A stretch of DNA of 20,547 nt, from the NCBI GenBank assembly GCA_902495355.1, contig CABUWV010000023.1:1-20547 (forward strand), in the 5' to 3' direction. The notes beneath the pieces are model-generated. The model was not told the origin of the DNA. It did no database searches and saw nothing but the letters and a program-made list of their open reading frames with translations. The stretch is from an uncultured Collinsella sp. (GTDB taxonomy: Bacteria > Actinomycetota > Coriobacteriia > Coriobacteriales > Coriobacteriaceae). Position numbers and translations under genes: made by a program. This document shows positions 15,104-20,547 of this stretch, piece after piece (position 1 is the first letter of the stretch; every line of letters begins with the position of its first letter).

Positions 15104-15330
15104 CCCTGTGGTCAAAAAGTGGCAAATATGAGTACTGACATGAAAAATAGAGACATTTCATGAAGCTATTTTTGCTCATTTTGCGCAACAGATGTACGCT
15201 AATTTGGCTCAACCTTGAGACAAAATGAAGTAATTTCGATAGACCTCGGGTTCAACGAGGCGATTTTGACCCAAATACGCTGTTACTAAACTGGTAACAG
15301 TACTCATATTTGGCCTTTTTTGACCACGGG
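15104..15330. mobile_element. MITE-like AT-rich element with terminal inverted repeats
   Basis: The arms 15104-15137 and 15298-15330 are inverted copies; by my alignment about 30 of 34 positions match, with one gap. The arms start with GTGGTCAAAAA and end with AAATATGAGTACTG. The 227-bp unit is visibly AT-rich against its neighbours, holds no protein gene, and contains further hairpins (CTGTTAC/GTAACAG at 15280-15300, CCTCG/CGAGG at 15244-15260). No target-site duplication is obvious. This fits a non-autonomous element moved by a transposase elsewhere, or a long structured RNA; mobility is inferred. Confidence 0.6.
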
Positions 15331-15404
15331 TCCTCTTGTTGGTGTCACACAGCTGCTTCGTGTGGGTATCCTAATGCCAACGTGTGCCTATCAGAGGAGA
15401 GACC

Positions 15405-16343
15405 ATGCTGTTGTCCGGTATCATCGCTGCCCTTACCAGCCTTTTGATTCCCATCATCATTCTGTTGCTGCTGCTTCCCAACGCCTGCTACGTCGTTGAA
15501 CAGCAGCATGCCGTGATCATCGAGCGTCTGGGCAAGTTTAACCGCATCGTCAACGCGGGCTTCCACATGAAGGTGCCCGTGATCGACCGCAAGGCCGCCA
15601 CGGTGAGTCTGCGAACCATGAAAAACGGTTTTGGCATCGACGTTAAGACCCAGGACAACGTGACCATCGGCCTTGAGGTCTCTGCTCAGTACCACGTGAG
15701 CTATGACATGGGCGCCGGCCCGGCAGATTCGGGCATCTACAAGAGCTACTATATGCTGCAGGAGCCCGTCGACCAGATGCGTGACTTCATCACCGACGCC
15801 CTGCGCTCTTCGATTCCCGTCTACACACTCGATGAGGTCTTTGCCAAGAAGGACGACATCGCCAAGGATGTCAACGCTACCGTTTCCGAGCAGATGGCCG
15901 CCTACGGCTTCACCCTCGTGTCGACGCTCATCACCAAAATCGCACTGCCGACCGAGGTTGAGAACTCCATGAACGACATCAACGCTGCCCAGCGCAAGCG
16001 CGCTGCGGCACAGGAGCTCGCTGAGGCCGACCGCATCAAGCGCGTCACCGAGGCGACCGCCGAGGCCGAGGCAATGGAAAAGGCGGGCGAGGGCATCGCC
16101 AACCAGCGCAAGGCCATCGCGCTGGGTATCAAAGATTCGCTCGAGATCATCCAAGAGACGGGTGTCGGCAATGACGAGGCCAACCAACTGTTCATGTTTA
16201 CGCAGTGGTCCGAGATGATGACGGAGTTCGCTCGCACGGGTAAAACCTCGACGGTCGTGCTGCCGAGCGACTTTTCGCAGTCGGCCTCAATGTTCGAACA
16301 GATGCTGACCGCCGGCAAAGTTCAAAACGATTCGAAGGAGTAG
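15405..16343 (+). CDS. SPFH/band-7 membrane protein (stomatin/HflC-like)
   Basis: This 312-residue protein has one N-terminal membrane helix (residues about 4-26), then a band-7/SPFH domain beginning YVVEQQHAVIIERLGKFNRI, and a long helical region rich in Ala, Glu and Lys (about residues 205-255) of the kind that drives ring assembly. Proteins of this family form membrane microdomain scaffolds and often control membrane proteases. The frame opens with a GTG at 15384, but the ATG at 15405 has the ribosome site agaggagag and is the likely start. A possible -10 (TATCCT, 15367-15372) lies upstream, close to the end of the MITE-like element. The rlmH gene follows by six bases. Confidence 0.9.
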   Translation: MLLSGIIAALTSLLIPIIILLLLLPNACYVVEQQHAVIIERLGKFNRIVNAGFHMKVPVIDRKAATVSLRTMKNGFGIDVKTQDNVTIGLEVSAQYHVSYDMGAGPADSGIYKSYYMLQEPVDQMRDFITDALRSSIPVYTLDEVFAKKDDIAKDVNATVSEQMAAYGFTLVSTLITKIALPTEVENSMNDINAAQRKRAAAQELAEADRIKRVTEATAEAEAMEKAGEGIANQRKAIALGIKDSLEIIQETGVGNDEANQLFMFTQWSEMMTEFARTGKTSTVVLPSDFSQSASMFEQMLTAGKVQNDSKE

Positions 16344-16349
16344 ACGCGC

Positions 16350-16820
16350 GTGAAATACACCGTCGTTTGCGTCGGTAAGCTAAAGGAGCGCTTTTGGAAG
16401 GACGCGTGCGCTGAGTACACCAAGCGCCTAGGTGCCTATGCCAAGGTTGATATCCGCGAGGTGGCCGATATCGACCCGGCTAAGGCGGGCGGCGTGGATG
16501 CCGCGCGCGACAAGGAGGGGGCGGCGATTCTTGCAGCCCTGCCGCCTCGGGCGCATGTGATCCTGCTGGCCATTGAGGGCAAAGAGCGCTCGAGCGAGGA
16601 GTTTTCGGCGAGGCTCGACGATCTTATGCTGCGAGGCAGTAGCGACATCGCCTTTGTGATTGGCGGATCGGACGGCGTGAGCGATGACGTGCGCGCACGA
16701 GCCGACGAGATGCTCAGCTTTGGACGCATTACCTTGCCGCATAACTTGGCGCGCGTGGTGCTGCTGGAGCAAATCTACCGCGCCTGCAAGATCAGCCGTG
16801 GCGAGCCGTATCACAAATAG
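16350..16820 (+). CDS. rlmH: RlmH, 23S rRNA pseudouridine-1915 N3-methyltransferase
   Basis: This 156-residue protein is a SPOUT-class methyltransferase that modifies pseudouridine 1915 in helix 69 of 23S rRNA on the 70S ribosome. The knotted C-terminal half shows FVIGGSDGVSDDVRARAD and LPHNLARVVLLEQIYRA, ending in GEPYHK, the family's usual terminus. It starts with GTG after a strong ribosome site (gaaggag), six bases after the SPFH stop. The length equals the usual 155-160 residues. Confidence 0.96.
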   Translation: MKYTVVCVGKLKERFWKDACAEYTKRLGAYAKVDIREVADIDPAKAGGVDAARDKEGAAILAALPPRAHVILLAIEGKERSSEEFSARLDDLMLRGSSDIAFVIGGSDGVSDDVRARADEMLSFGRITLPHNLARVVLLEQIYRACKISRGEPYHK

Positions 16821-16893
16821 GTCGGCAATACGAAACAATGGCGTGGGACAATAACTTTCGTTTTGAGGAATGTGTCTGAAAGGACTATGCGAT

Positions 16894-17664
16894 ATGAAGA
16901 TTGGGTTTGTCGGTTTTGGCAATATGGCGAGCGCTATGGCCGATGGCTGGATCGCTGCCGGTGTAGCTGCGAGCGACATGTGCGCCTGCGCGGGTCGCTA
17001 CGACGCACTGGTTGAGCGCTGCGAGGCACGCGGCATGGTCGCCTGCCACGATGCCGCCGAGGTTGTCGCCGCATCCGATATCGTGGTCGCTGCGGTCAAA
17101 CCGTACATGATCGAGAAGGTATTCGCCCCGCTCAAGGACGCTCTAGCCGACAAGGTTGTCCTTTCGGTCGCCTGGACTTGGGATAGCGCCAAGTGGGAGC
17201 AGGTCCTGCCGGGCGTCGCGCATATCTCGACGGTGCCCAACACACCGGTTTCGGTGGGCGAGGGCGTCATCGCTTGCGAGAAGGCTTCCACGCTTAGTGA
17301 TGAGCAGAGCGCAGTGGTGCTTGATCTGCTTGGCAAGCTCGGTGCGGTGGTCGAGCTCGATACGAGCCTGCTGTTTGTGGGCGGCACGGTGGGTGGTTGC
17401 GCTCCGGCATTTGTCGCTATGGCAATCGAGGCCCTGGGCGATGCGGCGGTCAAGCACGGTATCCCGCGTGCCGATGCCTATCGCATTGTGAGCCAGATGG
17501 TGCTGGGTACGGCAAAGCTGCAGCTTGCAACTGGCCAACATCCTGCGGCGATGAAGGACGCCGTATGCTCGCCCGGTGGCGCCACCATCAAGGGCGTCGT
17601 TGCGCTCGAGGACGCCGGCATGCGCAGTGCCCTGGTCAAGGCAATCGACGCAACTCTTCAGTAA
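16894..17664 (+). CDS. proC: Pyrroline-5-carboxylate reductase
   Basis: This 256-residue NADPH-dependent enzyme makes the last step to proline. A Rossmann motif (GFVGFGNMASAM) lies at residues 4-15; VKP near residue 70, PNTPVSVGEG near 115 and CSPGGATIKG near 227 follow the family. The ATG at 16894 starts at the Rossmann strand, while an upstream in-frame ATG at 16870 would add eight residues with no good ribosome site. It stands 73 bases after rlmH. Its stop codon TAA is also the first three bases of the inverted-repeat structure that follows. Confidence 0.93.
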   Translation: MKIGFVGFGNMASAMADGWIAAGVAASDMCACAGRYDALVERCEARGMVACHDAAEVVAASDIVVAAVKPYMIEKVFAPLKDALADKVVLSVAWTWDSAKWEQVLPGVAHISTVPNTPVSVGEGVIACEKASTLSDEQSAVVLDLLGKLGAVVELDTSLLFVGGTVGGCAPAFVAMAIEALGDAAVKHGIPRADAYRIVSQMVLGTAKLQLATGQHPAAMKDAVCSPGGATIKGVVALEDAGMRSALVKAIDATLQ

Positions 17665-17820
17665 AACCGACCAAAAAAGGGACAGGTTTATTTTGGCAGC
17701 TTTTTCCTGCGGTTTTGTCCTTTTAGCGAAAAGCGCCCCGCAACCGGAACGTTACCGGTTGCGGGGCGCTTGCGTTTGCCCAGATAAAACCGACCAAAAT
17801 AAACCTGTCCCTTTTGGCAG
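17662..17820. repeat. Inverted-repeat structure starting at the proC stop
   Basis: Two copies of a 24-base block lie in opposite orientation at 17671-17696 and 17794-17817; the left has two extra A bases. Each is preceded by the same direct word TAAAACCGA and followed by CAG, so the flanks are direct while the cores are inverted. The perfect hairpin at 17731-17771 sits between them, and the whole could fold into one long stem. The first TAA is the proC stop. Confidence 0.7.
17731..17771. terminator. Strong hairpin, likely bidirectional terminator of proC and the small minus-strand gene
   Basis: A perfect 17-pair GC-rich stem (17731-17747 with 17755-17771) closes a 7-base loop, AACGTTA. On the + strand it is followed by TGCGTTTG, and on the - strand by TTCGCTAAAAGG, so the T-runs are weak both ways. 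It lies between two convergent genes. Confidence 0.6.
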
Positions 17821-17821
17821 G

Positions 17822-17995
17822 TTAGTCCCAGAAGCTGTCTTCTTCATCCTCGGACTTGGGTCCGCGGTCGACGTACATCTTATGGGTACGCTTCTCCATT
17901 ACAAAGGCAAGAATCGCAAATAACAGGATGCCGCCGGCGAAAAGGATGGCAAAACCGGTGCGGGTGCCAAACAAAAAGGAAAAAACTGCGTCCAT
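17822..17995 (-). CDS. Small single-pass membrane protein, 57 residues
   Basis: On the - strand an ATG at 17995 opens a 57-residue frame that ends with TAA at 17822. The protein has a short N-terminus, one clear membrane helix (about residues 13-33, FAILFAGGILLFAILAFVM), a basic juxtamembrane segment, KRTHKMY, and an acidic tail, SEDEEDSFWD. A ribosome site (agaagg) lies about six bases upstream on this strand. I do not recognise the family. The tail charge, the ribosome site and the promoter-like sequence behind it support a real gene. The positive charge after the helix suggests the tail faces the cytoplasm. Confidence 0.72.
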   Translation of the reverse strand: MDAVFSFLFGTRTGFAILFAGGILLFAILAFVMEKRTHKMYVDRGPKSEDEEDSFWD

Positions 17996-18019
17996 TGGGT
18001 GCCTTCTTGCGTAGTTGAG

Positions 18020-18076
18020 TTGGGTCGTAAACGCTCATAAGTATATACTTGCCCATACATGTACAAGGTTGCAACC
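18020..18076. promoter_or_regulatory. Divergent promoter region between serS and the small membrane gene
   Basis: A perfect 12-base palindrome, AAGTATATACTT (18039-18050), contains TATACT on both strands, so one segment could serve as -10 for serS (-35 TTGGGT at 18020-18025, 18-base gap) and for the - strand gene (TTGTAC further right). Two more perfect palindromes follow, TACATGTA (18056-18063) and GGTTGCAACC (18067-18076), possible operator sites. No T-box is seen. Confidence 0.5.
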
Positions 18077-18106
18077 TAAATGGAATGTATATCGCCGGAG
18101 GATCTA

Positions 18107-19390
18107 ATGCTTGATATCAAGTTTGTTCGCGAGAACCCCGATGCCATCGATGTCGCCATGGCTAACCGCCAGACGTCTTGGGATCGCGAGAAGTTCTTTG
18201 AGCTCGACGACGAGCGCCGTGCCGTCATCACCGAGGTCGAGGAGCTCCAGGCTACGCGCAATGCCGAGTCCAAGAAGATTGGCGCCCTGATGAAGGAGGG
18301 CAAGAAGGACGAGGCCGAGGCCGCCAAGGAGGCCGTGCGCGCCGTCAACGAGAAGATTGACGGTCTGGCCGAGCGCCGCACCGCTCTCGAGCAGGAGCAG
18401 TACGACTTCATGGCTCACCTGCCCAATATTCCGTGCGATGCCACCCCGTACGGTAAGGACGAGGACGAGAACATCGAGCGTCGCCGCTGGGGCACCCCGC
18501 GCGAGTTCGACTTCGACTTTAAGCCGCACTGGGATCTGGGCACCGACCTCGACATTCTTGACTTCGAGCGCGGCAACAAGCTCTCCGGCAGCCGCTTTAC
18601 CGTTCTCGGTGGCGCCGGCGCCCGCCTGGAGCGCGCCCTCATCAACTTCTTCCTCGATACGCACACCAGCCGTGGCTTCAAGGAGTGGTGGCCGCCCATC
18701 GTCGTCAAGCGTCAGACCATGTTCGGTACGGGCCAGCTGCCCAAGTTCGAGGATGACGCCTATCACGTCTCGGGCGACAACTTCCTGATCCCTACCGCCG
18801 AGGTCGTGCTCACCAACCTGCACGCCGGCGAGGTCCTCGACGCCGACACCCTGCCGCGCCGCTACACCGCCTTCACCCCCTGCTTCCGCGAGGAGGCCGG
18901 TTCCGCCGGTCGCGACACCCGCGGCATCATCCGCCAGCACGAGTTCGACAAGGTCGAGATGGTCAAGTTCGCTAAGCCGGAGGAGTCCGACGAGGAGCTC
19001 GAGAGCATGACCGCCGAGGCCGAGTACCTGCTGCAGCAGCTGGGCCTTCCGTATCGCGTGATTAGCCTGTGCACCGGCGACTTGGGCTTCTCTGCCCGTC
19101 AGACCTACGACATCGAGGTTTGGCTGCCGAGCTACAACGCCTACAAGGAGATCAGCTCCTGCTCCAATTGCGGCGACTTCCAGGCCCGTCGCGCCAACAT
19201 CAAGTATCGCGACCCCGAGAATTTCAAGGGTTCGCGCTACCTGCACACCCTTAACGGTTCCGGCCTGCCGGCTGGTCGTACCATGGCTGCCATTCTGGAG
19301 AACTACCAGAACGCCGACGGCACCATCACGATTCCCGAGGTTCTGCGTCCCTACATGGGCGGCCTCGAGAAGATCGAGCCGGTCGCGTAA
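18107..19390 (+). CDS. serS: Seryl-tRNA synthetase
   Basis: This 427-residue class II synthetase charges tRNA-Ser. The N-terminus (MLDIKFVRENPDAID) leads into the long helical arm that grips the tRNA-Ser variable arm, roughly residues 25-105. Motif 2 reads CFREEAGSAGRDTRG and motif 3 is GLPAGRTMAAILENYQ from about residue 386. The length is typical. An in-frame ATG at 18080 would add nine residues, but ggagg at 18097-18101 points to the ATG at 18107. The coding bias toward C-ending codons is strong, as expected for a highly expressed gene. Confidence 0.96.
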   Translation: MLDIKFVRENPDAIDVAMANRQTSWDREKFFELDDERRAVITEVEELQATRNAESKKIGALMKEGKKDEAEAAKEAVRAVNEKIDGLAERRTALEQEQYDFMAHLPNIPCDATPYGKDEDENIERRRWGTPREFDFDFKPHWDLGTDLDILDFERGNKLSGSRFTVLGGAGARLERALINFFLDTHTSRGFKEWWPPIVVKRQTMFGTGQLPKFEDDAYHVSGDNFLIPTAEVVLTNLHAGEVLDADTLPRRYTAFTPCFREEAGSAGRDTRGIIRQHEFDKVEMVKFAKPEESDEELESMTAEAEYLLQQLGLPYRVISLCTGDLGFSARQTYDIEVWLPSYNAYKEISSCSNCGDFQARRANIKYRDPENFKGSRYLHTLNGSGLPAGRTMAAILENYQNADGTITIPEVLRPYMGGLEKIEPVA

Positions 19391-19412
19391 ACTAGCTGCA
19401 TAGACGATTTGC

Positions 19413-19445
19413 GAGGGCGCCCCTTTTAGGGGCGCTCTTTTTGTG
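19413..19445 (+). terminator. Intrinsic terminator after serS
   Basis: GCGCCCCT pairs with AGGGGCGC across a three-base loop and the stem extends outward with G-U and G-C pairs to about 12 pairs (19413-19439), followed by CTTTTTGTG. Confidence 0.85.
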
Positions 19446-19488
19446 TATGGCTATACCATGCCGTGCGGACAGCTCAATAAAAAATACA

Positions 19489-19502
19489 CGAACAGATGTT
19501 CT
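19489..19502. promoter_or_regulatory. LexA (SOS) box candidate
   Basis: The sequence CGAACAGATGTTCT agrees with the Gram-positive LexA box CGAACRNRYGTTYC at 13 of 14 positions; only the last base differs. It overlaps the likely -35 region of the following gene, where a repressor would block transcription. Confidence 0.6.
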
Positions 19503-19528
19503 GTATACATGCATCTACCTGCTATGCT
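19499..19528 (+). promoter_or_regulatory. Promoter of the unknown 125-residue gene
   Basis: TTCTGT (19499-19504) and TATGCT (19523-19528) are 18 bases apart; the -35 is weak. The gene's ATG follows at 19562 after the ribosome site gaaagggg. Confidence 0.45.
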
Positions 19529-19561
19529 TTTGCTAACTAAGAGCAAGAGAAAGGGGACGCG

Positions 19562-19939
19562 ATGGAGCTGTTTGATGATCGGGTGGTTTTGTTTGAGAGC
19601 GACGAGGGCGGGGAGTACCTGCTTGTAACGTGTGAGCCATCTGGCATGGGTGGCCTGGTGCTTCGGCAGACGAGTGAGGGTCCGTTGACCCAATGGTGCT
19701 TTGAGAAGTCGCCGCATGTGGTCGAGACCTTTGTGACGCACGAGGGGCTTGTGGCGCTGGAGCACTTCTATGGAGTTGGGACTTCCAACCAGGTCGCGCG
19801 CATGCTGAGCATCTCGTTTGCCGAATATGACTGTGCCCAGCGGGTGAGATCGCTCCTGAGGGAACTTGATGCTAAGTTTGACGTGATCGAAAAGCCAATC
19901 GATCGTACGGGGAACGGCGGTATATGCGGAGGAGCATGA
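19562..19939 (+). CDS. Unknown 125-residue protein, possibly SOS-regulated
   Basis: I do not recognise this protein. It is 125 residues long, soluble and without a signal peptide. The N-terminal part looks like alternating beta strands (RVVLFESDEGGEYLLVTCE), and the middle, THEGLVALEHFYGVGTSNQV, leads to a helical segment with RVRSLLREL. Three cysteines are present, one in the glycine-rich tail NGGICGGA. A good ribosome site (aaagggg) supports the ATG. It stands alone between the serS terminator and tRNA-Arg, behind a candidate LexA box, so a stress-linked role is possible but unproven. Confidence 0.75.
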   Translation: MELFDDRVVLFESDEGGEYLLVTCEPSGMGGLVLRQTSEGPLTQWCFEKSPHVVETFVTHEGLVALEHFYGVGTSNQVARMLSISFAEYDCAQRVRSLLRELDAKFDVIEKPIDRTGNGGICGGA

Positions 19940-19975
19940 CAAAACTGCGTTCCACAAAAAAGTTTGAGATTGTGC

Positions 19976-20006
19976 TTGACTCCAATAAGCTAAAGTGGTT
20001 TTATAT
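19976..20006 (+). promoter_or_regulatory. Promoter of the first tRNA-Arg
   Basis: TTGACT (19976-19981) is a near-consensus -35. The -10 lies within TTTATAT (20000-20006), about 18 bases away. The tRNA begins some 11 bases later. Confidence 0.6.
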
Positions 20007-20016
20007 GTCTTGCGCT

Positions 20017-20093
20017 GCGGCGTTACCTCAGCTGGATAGAGGGTCTGACTACGAATCAGAACGTCATAGGTTCGAATCCTATACGCCGCACCA
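20017..20093 (+). tRNA. tRNA-Arg (anticodon ACG), first copy
   Basis: The acceptor stem GCGGCGT pairs with ACGCCGC, the D-arm is CCTC/GAGG, the anticodon stem TCTGA/TCAGA holds loop CTACGAA (anticodon ACG), and the T-loop is TTCGAAT. CCA is encoded at 20091-20093. The A34 anticodon is normally edited to inosine to read CGU, CGC and CGA codons. Confidence 0.97.
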
Positions 20094-20103
20094 ATTGAAA
20101 TCG

Positions 20104-20133
20104 AAAGCCTCCGGCAACGGGGGCTTTTCTTTT
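20104..20133 (+). terminator. Terminator of the first tRNA-Arg
   Basis: A ten-pair stem (20104-20113 with 20118-20127, one G-U) closes a GCAA tetraloop and is followed by TCTTTT. Confidence 0.85.
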
Positions 20134-20178
20134 ACGTCGGCACTGCATGGATTCGAACCTCGGTCGAGGCGCGGGCGT

Positions 20179-20264
20179 AAAGAAAACGCGGAGCGTTTTT
20201 AGCCCGCGGGCGAGCACGCCGGAAGGCGGGCGGAGCCGGTGCGGATCCGCGCAGCGGATGCGCG
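20179..20264. other. Hyper-palindromic GC-rich spacer between the direct repeats
   Basis: This 86-base stretch has no gene. It holds AAAACGC/GCGTTTT (20183-20189 and 20193-20199), GCCCGCGGGC (20202-20211) and GCGGATCCGC (20241-20250), all perfect palindromes. Its origin is unknown; it may be the trace of an insertion or a repair event inside a tRNA duplication. Confidence 0.5.
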
Positions 20265-20284
20265 GAATCCTATACGCCGCACCA
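20265..20284 (+). pseudogene. 3' fragment of tRNA-Arg
   Basis: These 20 bases equal the 3' end of the tRNA-Arg genes, from the T-loop end through CCA, but the rest of a tRNA is missing. It lies exactly 191 bases after the same segment of the first tRNA. It could be a leftover of tandem duplication or an attachment-site copy from an integrated element. Confidence 0.7.
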
Positions 20285-20294
20285 ATTAAAATCG

Positions 20295-20324
20295 AAAGCC
20301 TCCGGCAACGGGGGCTTTTCTTTT
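20295..20324 (+). terminator. Second copy of the tRNA-Arg terminator
   Basis: It is identical to the terminator at 20104, as part of the direct repeat, with the same stem and GCAA loop. Nothing upstream appears to be transcribed into it except read-through from the first tRNA. Confidence 0.75.
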
Positions 20325-20407
20325 ACGCCGCCGCTGCATGGATTCGAACCTCAGTCGAGGCGCGGGCGTCTTAATCAGCACTCCGTAAAATTTTTCCAAA
20401 TTGTCGC

Positions 20408-20436
20408 TTGACCCATCGAGGGGTCACGTGCATAAT
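20408..20436 (+). promoter_or_regulatory. Promoter of the second tRNA-Arg
   Basis: TTGACC (20408-20413) and CATAAT (20431-20436) are 17 bases apart. The sequence differs from the promoter of the first copy although the tRNAs are identical. A GACCC/GGGTC inverted repeat lies between the boxes. Confidence 0.72.
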
Positions 20437-20448
20437 AATCCGTGCGTT

Positions 20449-20525
20449 GCGGCGTTACCTCAGCTGGATAGAGGGTCTGACTACGAATCAGAACGTCATA
20501 GGTTCGAATCCTATACGCCGCACCA
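20449..20525 (+). tRNA. tRNA-Arg (anticodon ACG), second copy
   Basis: It is identical over all 77 bases to the copy at 20017, including CCA. The same terminator sequence begins after it but is cut by the end of the window at 20547. Confidence 0.97.
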
Positions 20526-20547
20526 ATTGAACTTGAAGCCTCCGGCA

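Larger units (their letters stand above)
20074..20369 (+). repeat. 105-bp direct repeat of the tRNA-Arg tail, terminator and downstream sequence
   Basis: Positions 20074-20178 recur at 20265-20369, offset by 191 bases, with only a few substitutions. The unit holds the last 20 bases of the tRNA including CCA, the terminator, and a tail with CTGCATGGATTCGAACCTC. A third, incomplete copy starts after the second tRNA at 20506 and runs off the window. Confidence 0.85.

Noticed and set aside
18104..19246. A 380-residue open frame on the - strand opposite serS
   Set aside because: It is a mirror of the biased codons of serS, with low-complexity Leu/Val/Gly-rich sequence and no known motif.
20145..20165. 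A - strand tRNA remnant with GGTTCGAATCC
   Set aside because: The bases on either side of the loop do not form a T-stem and no other tRNA arm is seen.
20147..20374. Small open frame across the tRNA-Arg repeats
   Set aside because: It crosses terminators, palindromes and a tRNA fragment, and its sequence follows from the repeats.

Overview
The window looks like a piece of a chromosome from a high-GC anaerobic actinobacterium. The Coriobacteriia, and Collinsella in particular, fit best. This is inference from the GC-rich coding sequence, the actinobacterial-type Tad pilus operon, the lack of an encoded CCA on tRNA-Phe and the general gene content. No marker gene proves the genus. Most genes lie on the + strand. 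Only one small membrane-protein gene is read on the - strand.

Positions 1-8172 hold the distal part of a Tad (Flp-type) pilus operon. The genes are tightly packed or overlapping: tadZ/cpaE (5' end outside the window), tadA/cpaF, tadB, tadC, an Flp pilin, an unknown single-pass membrane protein that overlaps the pilin, a second small pilin-like protein, a TadE-like protein, a 717-residue TadG-like protein with a cysteine/histidine-rich middle, another TadE/F-like protein, and a DUF192 protein. Four of these carry the same prepilin-type signature (Ala-Gln-x-Thr-x-Glu before a hydrophobic helix). No prepilin peptidase (TadV) or RcpC gene is in the window. TadZ and TadA-C would form the inner-membrane motor and platform; the pilin and TadE/G-like proteins would form the fibre and accessory parts.

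Positions 8190-8782 hold a probable toxin-antitoxin pair: a BrnT-like small protein followed by a ribbon-helix-helix protein, behind a palindromic operator. A tRNA-Phe gene with its own promoter and terminator follows, then a cluster of 62-bp repeats that each fold into a hairpin, then a GH5-type glucanase-like gene whose catalytic acid/base residue appears to be missing.

Positions 10463-17664 are mostly housekeeping genes for translation and metabolism: rsmI, metG, rsmA, tatD, tRNA-Leu(CAG), an SPFH/band-7 membrane protein, rlmH and proC. A 227-bp AT-rich element with about 33-bp terminal inverted repeats, resembling a MITE, sits between tRNA-Leu and the SPFH gene. A second inverted-repeat structure begins at the stop codon of proC.

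Positions 17822-20547 hold a 57-residue membrane protein gene on the - strand, divergent from serS and apparently sharing a symmetrical -10 region with it. After serS comes an unknown 125-residue protein gene preceded by a good LexA (SOS) box. Last are two identical tRNA-Arg(ACG) genes with a duplicated tRNA tail plus terminator between them. Unexplained structure is concentrated in the intergenic regions, and the best candidates for novelty are there and in the accessory genes of the Tad operon.
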